Source: JBBROS01 sp965260995 (GTDB taxonomy: Bacteria > Pseudomonadota > Alphaproteobacteria > Acetobacterales > Acetobacteraceae). From it: a DNA stretch of 64,000 bases. The position numbers and the translations under genes were made by a program. The stretch lies in contig CBDHCD010000001.1 of NCBI GenBank assembly GCA_965260995.1, positions 620,001 through 684,000 on the forward strand, given 5' to 3'. The notes beneath the pieces are model-generated. The model did not search any database, was not told the origin of the DNA, and saw only the letters and a program-made list of their open reading frames with translations. Positions 19,210 through 28,899 of the stretch are shown one piece after another (within the stretch, counting starts at the first letter, position 1; every line of letters starts with the position of its first letter).

Positions 19210-19488
19210 CTAATTTAAATTTGGCTCCTCGGCTTGAGCAGGCAGCTTCTTGGCCAGTCGGCGATTTGGATCAGCGTAGTCTAAGGTTCCAAGGTAACTT
19301 GGATTAATTTCTCCTGCGATTGTTTGGCTTCGGCAGTGCGCCTGGGCCTCACTCCAAAGTTTGAATTTTGGGAAGCTCACACATACGGCGACGCATCGCA
19401 TCTCATGGGTCCGCATAAAACTGTCTAGACTGGCTGTTCTACCTCTAAATTTTGCCTCTATGAAAGAAACAAAAGTGAGGTTGTCAAT
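19210..19488 (-). pseudogene. AT-rich hypothetical gene, 5' end displaced by IS4
   Basis: About 93 codons on the minus strand including IDNLTFVSFIEAKFRGR and KFKLWSEAQAHCRSQTIAGE. Its base composition is clearly lower in GC than the surroundings, suggesting foreign origin. The IS4 element interrupts it: after removing the IS and one GGTTGTCAAT, the frame extends only a few codons before a stop, so the original start is unclear. No family recognised. Confidence 0.35.
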
Positions 19489-20688
19489 CTCACCACCTAT
19501 CAGTTGCTGGAACACTCCAAAGTTGTGGGATGGGCTGAAGGGTTTGGAGCAGGTTTGCGATGCGCCGTAGGCCGCGCGTGAACCACGACGTCATGCTGCG
19601 CAGGACGTTCTTCGGCTGTTGTTCCGGGCGTCTGCGTTCGGCAGGCGTGGCATGATGGACCGCATCCCATTGTCCTGTGGACACGGCGAAGTAGAGTGCC
19701 AGCGCCATGACCAGGATGAGCCTGGCCAGCCGGTCGGGGAAGCGGATCTGGCTGTCTTCCAGGCCGAAGCCACGCGTTTTGAAGTCGGAGAACATTGGCT
19801 CAATGCCCCAGCGCCGGGCGTAGTCGAGCGTGGTGAGGTAGCCCGGGGCCTCGGACATGGCGACGATCCAGGGCTCCTCATGGCCGGGGTCCTGGATGAA
19901 GCCGACGTTGGTGCGCACCCGGCGCGCGGTCAATTCCACTTCCGTCAGATAGGGCGTGTCCCGGGCCAGGCGCTCGACCGGCCCTGCGTCGGCACCGTCG
20001 ATCCATAGATGCAGGTTGCCCTTCAGCCGCAGCCGGTAGTCCCAGCCCAGCACCTGGCAGTGGCCGATCAGCGCGGGCGTGCCGTAGAACCGGTCGCCCA
20101 GCAACCGCACACGAGCCTCTTCAGGCAACCAAGCCACTACGGTGTCGAGCAAGCCTTTCTGCACGCCAAAGCCAATGGCACCCTCGGTCTCCTCCACCCG
20201 CCAAGCCAGCGGCAAGGCGCGCTCACCCCAGCGCAGGGCCAGCATGAGGATCTGATGCCGCTCGGACGCCCGGCTCTGATCCAAGATCAGGTCCACCCGC
20301 TCGCCTGGCCCCGCTTCGGCCTGCGCCCGCGCCAACACCTCGCGTGCGAACGCCAGCATCACCGCATCGCACTCGATCAGCGGGTTCGCCAGCACGCGCA
20401 CGATCCACTGGTAGCGCATGTCGATCCGGTCCGGCTGACGCGGCAGGGCGGCCGCCAGCGACATCAGGTTGGCGCTGCGCTCGCTCAGCATGGTCGCAAC
20501 CAGAAGCGCCAAGTTCTCCCGCTGCGTCTTGCGCTGCCAGGGCAGCCGCTCATGCAGCACCACGCTGATGCTCCCGGCCACATGCTCGATCCCGCCCATC
20601 CAAACACCCAATCCGTCTAGGATTGGGCCTTCATCACACCACAGGTCGGACCGTCAACCACTCGGGGCCGAAACTGATAGGTGGTGAG
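19489..20688. mobile_element. IS4-family element (1,200 bp)
   Basis: Perfect terminal inverted repeats CTCACCACCTATCAGTT, and a 10-bp target duplication GGTTGTCAAT at 19479-19488 and 20689-20698. It is inserted in an AT-rich island and carries one transposase on the minus strand. Intact by all visible criteria. Confidence 0.92.
19490..20611 (-). CDS. IS4-family transposase
   Basis: 373 residues. VDLILDQSRASERHQI contains the first catalytic region, VRLLGDRFYGTPALIGHCQ the second Asp, and the C-terminal YARRWGIEPMFSDFKTRGFG is the Y-(2)-R-(3)-E-type signature of IS4 enzymes. The stop codon lies within the terminal repeat at 19490-19492. No frameshift or internal stop. Confidence 0.9.
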   Translation of the reverse strand: MGVWMGGIEHVAGSISVVLHERLPWQRKTQRENLALLVATMLSERSANLMSLAAALPRQPDRIDMRYQWIVRVLANPLIECDAVMLAFAREVLARAQAEAGPGERVDLILDQSRASERHQILMLALRWGERALPLAWRVEETEGAIGFGVQKGLLDTVVAWLPEEARVRLLGDRFYGTPALIGHCQVLGWDYRLRLKGNLHLWIDGADAGPVERLARDTPYLTEVELTARRVRTNVGFIQDPGHEEPWIVAMSEAPGYLTTLDYARRWGIEPMFSDFKTRGFGLEDSQIRFPDRLARLILVMALALYFAVSTGQWDAVHHATPAERRRPEQQPKNVLRSMTSWFTRGLRRIANLLQTLQPIPQLWSVPATDRW

Positions 20689-20698
20689 GGTTGTCAAT

Positions 20699-21008
20699 GA
20701 TCAATTAATGGCCAAGGTTATTACGAAATTCAATCCATTTATCTGTGTCGTTGTAGGTTAACTTTGTATTCTACCTCCCTATTCGTGTTTTTTCTTCCAC
20801 CACGATAACCGATCGCCATCCAGGGGTGACCTGATCTTACCCAGATGCAGCACGGCAAAGAACCGCGGCTCGTCGCTACCCTTGATAGGGGAGAACCACG
20901 CATAGGCTCTGGTGGCCGTAGGATGGCATCAAGATCGAGTATATGAACCACGCCATCCCGGACGACTTGTCCTTTAAAGATTTCGTGGTCCTCTGCCCCA
21001 CAGTTGAT
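20699..21008. other. AT-rich gap, no gene recognised
   Basis: The flank of the IS4 element up to the IS3 element. Low GC near 20700-20800, rising after 20830. A short minus-strand stretch (GQVVRDGVVHILDLDAIL) looks protein-like but I cannot assign it, and the frame has no clear start. Confidence 0.35.
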
Positions 21009-21055
21009 TGAGACACCCCGTATGCGGACGGTATCTGCTGACAGGGGTGACGAAC

Positions 21056-21406
21056 ATGACAGCAAAGACGACGACGGACACGGGTGCTGCGGGTCCTGGC
21101 CGGGGCGGGCGCATGTCGCGGCAACGCAAACGCGACGCGGTGCTGCGGCTGTTGCGTGGCGAGGATCTGGAGCTCGTTTCGCGCGCGCTCGGCGTGACGG
21201 CGGCGACGCTGAGCGGCTGGCGCGACGCCTTCCTGGCGGCAGGCGAGGCGAGCCTGGCGACCCGATCCACCGACGGCGAGGCGTTGGAGAACGAGCGGCT
21301 GAAGACCAAGCTGGGCGAGATGCTGCTGGACCGCGAGCTGCTGGAAGCCAAGGTCGCGGCGTTGGAGGCAGGCCGCCCTTTGGCATGGCGGAGATCGAAG
21401 CGGTGA
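21056..21406 (+). CDS. IS3-family OrfA (helix-turn-helix)
   Basis: 116 residues: a basic start (GRMSRQRKRDAVLRLLRGED), then LELVSRALGVTAATLSGWRD as the helix-turn-helix, and a leucine-zipper-like C-terminus (LENERLKTKLGEMLLDRELL). It overlaps OrfB by 22 bases, allowing a -1 frameshift fusion OrfAB as in other IS3 elements. Confidence 0.87.
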   Translation: MTAKTTTDTGAAGPGRGGRMSRQRKRDAVLRLLRGEDLELVSRALGVTAATLSGWRDAFLAAGEASLATRSTDGEALENERLKTKLGEMLLDRELLEAKVAALEAGRPLAWRRSKR

Positions 21407-22293
21407 GCCGGGCCGTCTCGCCCAGCAGCGGCAAGCCTTACGGGCTGGCGCGCGTCTGCCGGGTCTGGCGCATGTCGCGGGCCACGGTCCACCGGCACCG
21501 GGCGCCGGCGCCCGCATCGCCGCCGCGGCGCCGAGGCCCACCCGGACCGATGGCGGATGCGGCACTGCTGGAGGCGATCCGGGCCATCCTTTCCGGTTGC
21601 CCTTTCCACGGCGAAGGTCACCGCAAGGTCTGGGCCCGGCTGCGCATGGGCGGGGTGCGCACCTCCAAGCGCCAGGTGCTGCGCCTGATGGGCGAGCACG
21701 GCCTGCTCGCCCCGTCACGCGTCGGCTCGCCACGCGGTCCACGCAACCACGACGGCACCATCATCCCCGACCGGATAGACGCCATGTGGGGCACTGATCT
21801 GACCACGGCGTGGACCGGGGAGGGACAGGCGGCCGTGTTCATCGCCGTGGACCACCACAGCGCCGAGTGCGTCGGCATCCACGCCGCGCGCCGAGCCACC
21901 CGCTTCGAGGCGCTGGAGCCGATCCGCCAGGGCGTGCGGCACAGCTTCGGGGCGTTCGCCAAGAATGTGGCCCAAGGCCTTGCCGTCCGCCATGACCACG
22001 GCAGCCAATACATGTCCGACGCCTTCCAGAAGGAACTCGCCTTCCTCGGCATCGAAAGCTCGCCCGCCTTTGTCCGCGCGCCCGAGGGCAACGGCTGCGC
22101 CGAGCGCTTCATCCGTACCCTCAAGGAGAACCTGCTCTGGGTCCGAACCTTCGACACCGTCGAGCAGCTCCGTCAGGCGCTGATCGAGTTCCGGGACGCC
22201 TACAACGCAACTTGGCTCATCGAGCGGCACGGTTTCCGGCCACCTGCCGCAATCCGTGCCGAGCAGCTTCCAACCGCGGCACTGGCAGCGTAG
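21385..22293 (+). CDS. IS3-family OrfB transposase
   Basis: 302 residues. IDAMWGTDLTTAWTG (first Asp), QGLAVRHDHGSQYMSDAF (second Asp) and FVRAPEGNGCAERFIRTLKE (Glu) give the rve-type DDE triad; the N-terminal HTH_21-like region (CPFHGEGHRKVWARLRM) is present. It is unbroken to its stop 19 bases from the IS end. Confidence 0.9.
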   Translation: MAEIEAVSRAVSPSSGKPYGLARVCRVWRMSRATVHRHRAPAPASPPRRRGPPGPMADAALLEAIRAILSGCPFHGEGHRKVWARLRMGGVRTSKRQVLRLMGEHGLLAPSRVGSPRGPRNHDGTIIPDRIDAMWGTDLTTAWTGEGQAAVFIAVDHHSAECVGIHAARRATRFEALEPIRQGVRHSFGAFAKNVAQGLAVRHDHGSQYMSDAFQKELAFLGIESSPAFVRAPEGNGCAERFIRTLKENLLWVRTFDTVEQLRQALIEFRDAYNATWLIERHGFRPPAAIRAEQLPTAALAA

Positions 22294-22451
22294 GGTTCAA
22301 ATCGGTGTCTCAGAAACCGCAGGCGGTACAGTGGACGGAAGCGGTTTGAACGAGATGAGCGTGGCAACGATGCCTATCTTTAACGGCAGCCAACAGCTCA
22401 CCTGGCACTATGTCGCTCACTGAAATCGCCAAGCCGTGACGGCCAGCTTTG

Positions 22452-23287
22452 CTAGCCTTTGTTAGAACTTGATTGCTTGTTCTTGATTGTGGGTTTGAGC
22501 CAGTCCCGTGCGGCGGCGAGGCAGAGCACGCCCATGAAGGAGCGGGCTGTCTTCTCGTAGCGGGTGGCCACGGCCCGCCACTCTTTCAGCCGACCCCAAA
22601 GGCGCTCGATCCGGTTGCGATGAACGTAGATGAAGTCCGGGCAGCGCACGGGCGCCTCGTTCTTCTTGGTCGGGATCACCGGACGCGCGCCCATGGCCCA
22701 GGCCTGCGCGCGCAGAGCGTCCGAGGACAGGCCGCGGTCGCCCACCACCCAGCCGGGCGCGTCCGTCAAGCCGTCCAGCAGCGCGGGCGCCATTGGCGCC
22801 TCGTGCGCCTGGCCTGGGGCGAGCGCAAAGGCGATCGCCCGGCCCTGGCTGTCTGCCACCGTCACCGCCTTGGTCCCGAAGCCGCCGCGAGAGCGACCAA
22901 GCGCTTCACGCTCGTCTCGGCTTGCTGCAGATCCCCTTTTTTAGGCGCCCCCGCCGCTTTGGCGCGCGCCCGGATGTTGGTCCCGTCCAGGAAGGCCAGG
23001 CCCAGATCCAAGCCGCCCGCGCGCGCCTGCGCCAAACCCAGCAGGCGCTCCCACGCACCCTGCTTGGCCCAGCGGATGAACAGCTGCGCCGCCAGCCACC
23101 ACGGGCCGAGTTCGGCCGGGATCGCCCGCCACTTGGCGCCGTTGTTGTGCCGCCACAAGATGGCCGCGATCGTGCGGCGCAGGTCTTTCGGCGGCGTCTT
23201 GCCGCGGGGCCGCACCAACTCGATCAGCGGCTCCCATACCGCCCACTCCGCGTCCGTAAAGCCCTCAGCCTCAGCAATCTCCGCCAT
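22452..23287 (-). CDS. IS427-like transposase, copy 2 (programmed -1 frameshift)
   Basis: Identical in translation to copy 1: N-terminal frame 22862-23287, then a -1 shift at the A6G run (near 22936-22942) into the frame ending at 22452. The terminal TAG is again supplied by the duplicated CTAG target. Conserved Asp, Asp, Glu motifs are as in copy 1. Confidence 0.88.
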
Positions 23288-23330
23288 GCCCCAAAGATGG
23301 GGCTAAAACTCAAGTTCTAACAGAAGCTAG
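22452..23330. mobile_element. IS5-family (IS427-like) element, copy 2
   Basis: The element proper is 22456-23326 (871 bp), flanked by CTAG at 22452-22455 and 23327-23330. It is inverted relative to copy 1. It is inserted within or next to an IS66-like transposase remnant whose last codons follow at 23331. Confidence 0.9.
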
Positions 23331-23434
23331 GCGTGTCGTTCTTCCACTCTCTCGGCGATCGCCTGCGCGTCTCCGGCACCGTCGCCATCCCGCCGCCACC
23401 CGACCTCGCCAGACTGGCCGCAAGCACGGCCTGA
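23331..23434 (+). pseudogene. IS66-like transposase, last ~34 codons
   Basis: Reads VSFFHSLGDRLRVSGTVAI and ends LARLAASTA-stop. It matches closely the C-terminus of the longer fragment at 38484-38966 (VSFFRYLGDRLRVPGAVTI), so it is a second, diverged member of the same transposase type, left behind by deletion and IS insertion. Nothing of the catalytic domain remains. Confidence 0.75.
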
Positions 23435-23485
23435 TCGCCCGGCAATCTGACCCGGTTGCCCACAGTGCGATTAACCTCCTGATTA

Positions 23486-24350
23486 GGCCGTAGTGACGAT
23501 TTCAGCTTGGCTGGGTTCCGGTTCGGCGCTGGGTGTGGTTCAAGGCTGATTTCGAGGTTTGGCGATGGCGGGCGTTGAGGTGGATGCGTTGCGCGACGAC
23601 CAGTGGGAGCGCTTGCGGGACCTGGTTCCGGGCGGGCGCGAGGGCCAGCGTGGGCCGCGTTGCGACAACCGCCGGTTCGTGGATGCGCTGCTGTGGATGG
23701 CGCGCTCTGGCGCGCGCTGGCGCGACCTGCCCGAGCGGTATGGTGATTACCAGGCCGTGAAGCGCCGCTTCTATCGCTGGGTCGAGCGCGACGTCTTGGG
23801 CGGCTTCCTGGCCGTGCTTGCGGCGGACAGCGACCTGGAATGGCTGATGATCGACAGCACGGTCGTGCGCGCCCACCAGCACGCGGCCGGGGCCCGCCGG
23901 TCCAAGGGGGGCCTGATGCCCAGGGGCTGGGCCGCTCTCGCGGCGGCCTGAGCACCAAGGTACACGCCGCCACCGACGCGCTGGGCAACCCGGTGCGCCT
24001 GCTGTTCGGGCCGGGGCAGCGCCATGACGTCACGCGCGGCCACGAACTGCTGGACGGCCTCAAGCCCGGTGCCGTGATCGCCGACAAGGGATACGACGCT
24101 GACCACCTGCGGGATGCCATAGGCGACATGGGAGCCGAGGCTGTCATCCCGCCCCGGTCCAACCGCAAAACGCCACGCGACCATGACAAGGCGCTCTACC
24201 GGGAGCGCAACCTCGCCGAGCGGTTCTTCAACAAGCTGAAGCAGTTCAGGCGCGTGGCCACCCGCTACGACAAGCTCCTGCCCAACTACAGAGGCTTCGT
24301 CCAACTCGCCGCCATAGTCGTCCTGCTTCGGTGAAATCGTCACTACCGCC
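23486..24350. mobile_element. IS5-family element of 865 bp, copy 1
   Basis: Inverted repeats GGCCGTAGTGACGATTTCA (left) and GGCGGTAGTGACGATTTCA (right, reverse complement), with TA on both sides as target duplication (23484-23485, 24351-24352). Another copy begins at 63940 and runs off the window in opposite orientation inside repA. Confidence 0.88.
23565..24334 (+). CDS. IS5-family transposase, two frames
   Basis: Frame 1 (23565-23951) covers the N-terminal DUF4096-like domain (ALRDDQWERLRDLVPG, FVDALLWMARSGARWRDLP) and WLMIDSTVVRAHQH with the first Asp. Frame 2 in -1 phase (to 24334) continues LGRSRGGLSTKVHAATD, AVIADKGYDADHLRD (second Asp) and YRERNLAERFFNKLKQ (Glu). The G6 run at 23906-23911 (AAGGGGGG) is a candidate slip site. 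The arrangement is typical of IS1031/IS427-type elements, so it is probably functional. Confidence 0.85.
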
Positions 24351-24405
24351 TAATATTGACCTACCTTGGTGGCGCCTTTTCCTGCTTTCGCAGGAGGCTT
24401 CTTCC

Positions 24406-25039
24406 ATGCTCAGGACACACCGACCATACTTGCCTGAGTTCCGCTGCCAGACGGTCGACCTGGTCCGTGCCGGACGACTCGCTGATGATCTTGCCCGCGA
24501 GTTCGAGCCGACGGCGCAGTCGATCTGCGCCTGGCTCGTCCTGGCTTGACCGCCAAGGGGCCGCCGGGAGGAGAAGGGCGACGCCCTGGCATGGCTGCGG
24601 CGCGAGAATAAGCCGCCGCGGGTGGAGCGCGATGTTTTCCCTCGAGCCGCGGCCTGGTTTGCGAGGGAAATCGGGGCCGTGTGCCGTCCGGCTCTTCCGG
24701 TCCATGAGCGCGAACCAGGCTTTCTTATTCCGACCAGGGATTCCAACACACATCCTTGGCGTCGGGCCGAACGATGTCGGAAGGCGGGCGTTCGACCGTT
24801 CATGGGATCCGTGGGCGAGCCTACGACGACGCCATCTGCGAGAGCTTCTTCGCCACCTTGGAATGCGAGCTGCTGAACCGCTGCCGGTTCGCGTCGCAGG
24901 CGGAAGCGCGCATGGCTTGCTTCAGCTTCGTCGAAGGCTGATGCAACCCGGCACATTTGCATTCCGCTTTGGGATGTCGGTCACCCAGGCCTTCGAAGCC
25001 GCCATGCAAAAGGCCGTGGCCGAACCACCATCACCATAG
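24406..25039 (+). pseudogene. IS3-family transposase genes, decayed
   Basis: Starts as OrfA at ATG 24406 (LRTHRPYLPEFRCQTVDLV), hits a stop at 24547, and continues in other frames with RRENKPPRVERDVFPRAAAW and MSANQAFLFRPGI. It then jumps to the OrfB C-terminal region MGSVGEAYDDAICESFF, ATLECELLNRCRFASQAEAR and an FEAAMQKAVAE tail. The central DDE region is deleted and several frame slips are present. Non-functional. Confidence 0.75.
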
Positions 25040-25357
25040 CCTGCCAACACACCAACAAGGCGGTTCAATGTCAGGTCGTGCTTGATCACCCGCGTAAAGA
25101 CCCTGCGCTCGTTGGCGTGTAAAGAGCGCCGCTTTGACACCCGGACGAACATCGAGCGCGCCACCCTTTACTGGAACGCGCAAGCGCCCGTTCGTCTGAA
25201 GCCAGCAACGGCACCGCATGCCACGCCGCCTCAGGATCGCGGCTACGCCAAACATTATGTTGACTTAGAGGACGCAGCGCCCAGTCGGATGCGAAAATGC
25301 GTTTAATTAGTTTGTAAAACCGCTCTACATTATATCATGATTATTGATATATTCTGG
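25040..25357. other. Gap, no gene recognised
   Basis: Intergenic region between the IS3 remnant and the glycosyltransferase 3' end. It becomes AT-rich at 25295-25360 (ATTATATCATGATTATTGAT region). No coding similarity and no clean hairpin-plus-T-run terminator. Confidence 0.4.
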
Positions 25358-26848
25358 TCACAGAGGCTTATTAGCATTGGGTAGATAGAGCGCATCGCTC
25401 ATTCCCGGGAGCAGCTTGTAAGCGGCCAGGCGCGGGTCGCTGGGCCAAGCACCGGGGGGAAGGCCTTCAATGGAGATCACAACCGGCTTTTTGGCCGTGA
25501 TCCGGTCGAGAATGTCATGTTTGTAGCCGGTGAGCCGCGTGTAGGCGTTAAGAACGCCCTCGTCCGCATTGACGAACCACATGTAGGAGATGTCAGGACG
25601 GAAAACGTTGAATACGCTGCGCGTGTCCATCACCGAGTCGCCAGGCTTGGTGAGCTGGAGCACGAGGGCATGGCGCGCGAGCTGGTAACCAATGCCGGGG
25701 CTTGCCAGCGCCTCTGCGGCGACGTTCCAGGAGCCCGCCGACGTGACGGCCAGCAGCATGCCCAGCACAAGGGGCCGGGCGCGCAAGGCTTGCACGGCGG
25801 CGCCGCCTGCGAGGAGCGCGATCAGCGGCATCGCTGGAAGATAGTATTGGGCGTAGAATTTATTCAGCACCTGCACCCATGCCACCAGGATGACGGCGAT
25901 GAACGCCATCTCCTGATGCAAGCGACGCTGGTCCGCGCTGCAGCCCAGCGGCAGGCATACTGCACTGATCAGGCTGAGGGCGAAGAAGCCCCACAGGAGC
26001 GGGCTCTGGGCAATGCTGCCGCCCAGCATCAAGAAGACGGCCGGGTTGCCCCAAAAGGTCGCGGCGACGTCCGAGATGTAGGCCTGCTCGGCATTCAAGC
26101 GGTAGTTCAGGATCCAGAACGCGTGCAGCGAATGGGTCGTCGCCAGCCACACGGCGAATGGCAGCAGGGCGGCAAAAAACCCGGCCGCCATGATGAGTGG
26201 ATCCCGCCAAGGCAAGCGCCGTTGCAGCACCCGCAGGCTGACGATGCAGGCGACCGCCAGGATGAAGAACACCGCCTTCTGCAACGCGACGAACGAAAGA
26301 CCCAGGGCGAGGCCGCTCGCCGCCGCCCAATACCAGCGGCGCCGGGCGAAATGGATCAGCAGTAGGACGAGCCCGGCCAAGTCGAAGAAGGTCTGTAAGT
26401 TGTCTGGACGCAGCTCGATCACCTTGCTGCTGAAGATTGGCGCCGCCACAAGTAGAATTAGGCCAGCAAGGGATGCGGCGCTTCCGAACAGCCGGCGGCC
26501 GATGTCGAAAGTTGCCGTCAAGATGCCCGCCACCAGCAATAAGTTAAGCATCCGCATGTAAATCAGGGTTGCGGAACTCTCGGGCATCACGGTGAAGAGC
26601 GGCGCAAGCATCAAATAGAACAACGGATGGTGGTGCTCGAAGAAATCGCGGTAGATCATTTCGCCTTGCAGGATCTTCCACCCGGCGTGCATCGACTCCA
26701 CTTCGTCGGGGTCGAAATAGCGATGCGTCGCCAGCACGGCGAGGGCTGTGAGCGCGACGCATGAAAAGAGCGCGGCAATGATAGCCAGGCGCTTTCCGGG
26801 CGCGATGTTCAGAATGCCTAGGCTGCGCTCGGCGAGTGGCTGAGGCAT
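25358..26848 (-). CDS. Polytopic membrane glycosyltransferase (ArnT/PMT_2-like, GT-C fold)
   Basis: 496 residues with about eleven hydrophobic segments (e.g. LAIIAALFSCVALTALAVLA, LLLVAGILTATF, AAGFFAALLPFAVW). The first large periplasmic loop has FDPDEVESMHAGWKILQGE and YRDFFEHHHPLFYL: the acidic DE pair and HxP motif are characteristic of lipid-linked sugar transferases of the ArnT/dolichyl-phosphate mannosyltransferase type. It likely moves a sugar from an undecaprenyl-phosphate carrier onto an envelope acceptor. ATG 26848 is the first ATG in frame; a TTG at 26944 would add 32 residues. Divergent from the family 2 glycosyltransferase. Confidence 0.75.
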   Translation of the reverse strand: MPQPLAERSLGILNIAPGKRLAIIAALFSCVALTALAVLATHRYFDPDEVESMHAGWKILQGEMIYRDFFEHHHPLFYLMLAPLFTVMPESSATLIYMRMLNLLLVAGILTATFDIGRRLFGSAASLAGLILLVAAPIFSSKVIELRPDNLQTFFDLAGLVLLLIHFARRRWYWAAASGLALGLSFVALQKAVFFILAVACIVSLRVLQRRLPWRDPLIMAAGFFAALLPFAVWLATTHSLHAFWILNYRLNAEQAYISDVAATFWGNPAVFLMLGGSIAQSPLLWGFFALSLISAVCLPLGCSADQRRLHQEMAFIAVILVAWVQVLNKFYAQYYLPAMPLIALLAGGAAVQALRARPLVLGMLLAVTSAGSWNVAAEALASPGIGYQLARHALVLQLTKPGDSVMDTRSVFNVFRPDISYMWFVNADEGVLNAYTRLTGYKHDILDRITAKKPVVISIEGLPPGAWPSDPRLAAYKLLPGMSDALYLPNANKPL

Positions 26849-27000
26849 GGGGAGTTCGGCCTTCGCGAGAGTGACGGCTTGGCCGGGCAGCCGGGCAAGT
26901 TCTGCATCAGGGCAGGCCGCCGCGCAAGGGTCGGAACATGCCAAGGCGGCGTGTTTGCTGTTAGAGACAGCCGACCACCGCTGAGGACTGGACTGACATA

Positions 27001-28464
27001 ATGCTCAATCGGCTTCGCTCGATGTTCGCCCATCCAAGGCCAGTGGACCAGCCAGTGACAGGGACTGGAAACCAACCCGGATCGCGCCTGCTTGGCTTGT
27101 CGATGGTGAAGAATGAGCAGGATGTCATCGAGCCATTCCTGCGTCACAACGCCTCATTGTTGGACGCGCTCGTGCTGCTGGACAACGCCTCGCACGACAA
27201 TACCCGCGACATCGCGCTCGCCTGCGCGCGGGAGTTGGGCAACGTCGTCGTTGGCGACAGCGCCGAGTTCAGCTACCTCCAATCCGAGCGGATGACCAGC
27301 ATGCTTGCCTGCTGCCAAGAGGCATTCCGGGCCGATTACATCCTGTTCTTGGACGCTGATGAATTTCTTTCAGTATCGGACAGGAGGGCGCTGGAGATAG
27401 CCTTGAGTCCGATCCCGCGCGGCGGAGTGGGGTTGGTGCCGTGGCGCACCTTCGTGATCCGGCCTGGGCAAGAAGACGCGGTCGCGGCCGACCCGCCGCA
27501 CGGCTTCACCCATCGGCGGCGTGCCGAGCTGCCGCAGTTCCAGAAAGCTGTGCTGCGGCTAGATGGCCGACCTGCGTCCGGGCTGGTGGTTGAGCAGGGC
27601 AACCATAACGTGCTGGTGAATGGCCAAGCTCTTGCCTCCTCGCAGCTGGAAGGGCTGCACCTGATGCACATGCCGGTGCGGAGTGGGCGGCAACTGGCCG
27701 CCAAGGGTGTCGTTGGCTGGACCGCATACATGGCCAGGAACCCCCGGGCGCGTAAGGAGAATTACGGCTTCCAGTGGCGAGAGGCGTTCGACCGGGTGGT
27801 TGCCCAGGGCTACGCCGCCTTGTCGGACGACATCGCCGCGATCTCGTTCGGCTACGCCCAGACCCGGCCGCCGGCCGATTGGAACACGGACACAGTGGCC
27901 GAGACCCTTCCCTTCGCCTACGCGCGTCAGTACTCCGACGGCGTATTCGCAGATCCCCTTTCCCTAGTGGCGCGGGCCTGGGAGCGTTTCCTTGCCGAAG
28001 CCCCACCCAGAGGTGCGGATGAACTGGCACCGCTCCGATTTATCATAGAAAAACACCAGGTGCGCCGCATCCTGCAGATTAGCTGCGGTTTGGAGTCGCT
28101 CTCGGCGATGCCCGAGGTCGAAATCACATCCCTCGACACACCGGAGCGGCAGGGTGGCGAAATGTTCGACCTGATTGTCTGCGCCAATGCCGAAGGCCAA
28201 GCTAGGGTGTTGGACGGCATTGACCGCTGGGCCGTGAAACGCATCGCGTTCGCCGGGACCGGCCCGCGGCCGCTTTCACACCTCCTACGCGAATGGGCGA
28301 CACGCGGTTGGATGGCAGACTCGGTGGATAGTCTGGGCATGCGCGCGCTCGCGGCTTTGTCTTGTTCTAGGTGCGAGTGGGTTGTGTTGCGTCGAGGCAG
28401 TGGCATGGAAGCGATGGAAACACTGCCCGCGATCCAGACAATGCTGTCACCGTGCGCCGCTTGA
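27001..28464 (+). CDS. Glycosyltransferase family 2-like protein with C-terminal extension
   Basis: 487 residues. The N-terminal GT-A domain has LLGLSMVKNEQDVIEPFLRH, LVLLDNASHDNTRDIA and the metal/nucleotide-binding DADEF (YILFLDADEFLSV). Later PQFQKAVLRLDG and a His-rich GLHLMHMPVRSGRQ fit the glycosyltransferase 92/2-type acceptor region. The last ~120 residues (from about 360) contain ILQISCGLESL and FDLIVCANAEGQA, suggestive of a degenerate methyltransferase-like fold. Likely cytoplasmic, acting in surface polysaccharide or glycan synthesis together with the divergent membrane enzyme. Confidence 0.75.
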   Translation: MLNRLRSMFAHPRPVDQPVTGTGNQPGSRLLGLSMVKNEQDVIEPFLRHNASLLDALVLLDNASHDNTRDIALACARELGNVVVGDSAEFSYLQSERMTSMLACCQEAFRADYILFLDADEFLSVSDRRALEIALSPIPRGGVGLVPWRTFVIRPGQEDAVAADPPHGFTHRRRAELPQFQKAVLRLDGRPASGLVVEQGNHNVLVNGQALASSQLEGLHLMHMPVRSGRQLAAKGVVGWTAYMARNPRARKENYGFQWREAFDRVVAQGYAALSDDIAAISFGYAQTRPPADWNTDTVAETLPFAYARQYSDGVFADPLSLVARAWERFLAEAPPRGADELAPLRFIIEKHQVRRILQISCGLESLSAMPEVEITSLDTPERQGGEMFDLIVCANAEGQARVLDGIDRWAVKRIAFAGTGPRPLSHLLREWATRGWMADSVDSLGMRALAALSCSRCEWVVLRRGSGMEAMETLPAIQTMLSPCAA

Positions 28465-28899
28465 TTGCAGTTGAAACTTTTCCGCTTTTGATACTGCAGG
28501 CGAAGTCGTCAGGTTGCGGCTGGTATGGCCATGAGACCGATGGATGCGGACTGCCGGGTCTGTTGTTTGGTTCCGGGATGGGGTGGCGCGGGCTTGGCTT
28601 GAGGACACCGGGGTGCCGTCCAAGCGTGGCGGACAGCGTCGAAGGCTGTCCTCCACCGGAGCGGCTTGGGGTGCTTGGCGAGGGCGCAGGCCGACACGAC
28701 AGCAAGGGCGTGGGTGACCCTGCCGCCGATGTGCCCTCGTTCATAAGGAGAGTCGTTCTTCCGTATGCCCTGGTTTGCTGTCTGGTTGTGAAGATTGACA
28801 AGCCCCCACTGAGTGGTCCGGGCAGACTGTTGGCGCAGCATGGCCAGGGACGGCTGACGCGACCCGGTCGGACCTGATCGCCCGGGTGGGAGCATGGGC
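28465..28899. other. Gap, no gene recognised
   Basis: GC-rich, with small open frames on both strands but none with recognisable similarity. It may include the non-coding end of the adjacent decayed IS3 element or another IS. No terminator is obvious after the glycosyltransferase. Confidence 0.35.

Larger units (their letters stand above)
21009..22312. mobile_element. IS3-family element (1,304 bp)
   Basis: Ends TGAGACACC and GGTGTCTCA form short inverted repeats. It contains orfA and orfB overlapping in the order and phase usual for IS3. The flanks do not show an obvious 3-5 bp duplication, so it may have lost its original target context. Confidence 0.85.

Noticed and set aside
25517..26365. 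A plus-strand 282-codon frame opposite the membrane glycosyltransferase
   Set aside because: The minus strand has convincing transmembrane segments and GT-C motifs; the plus-strand product has none.
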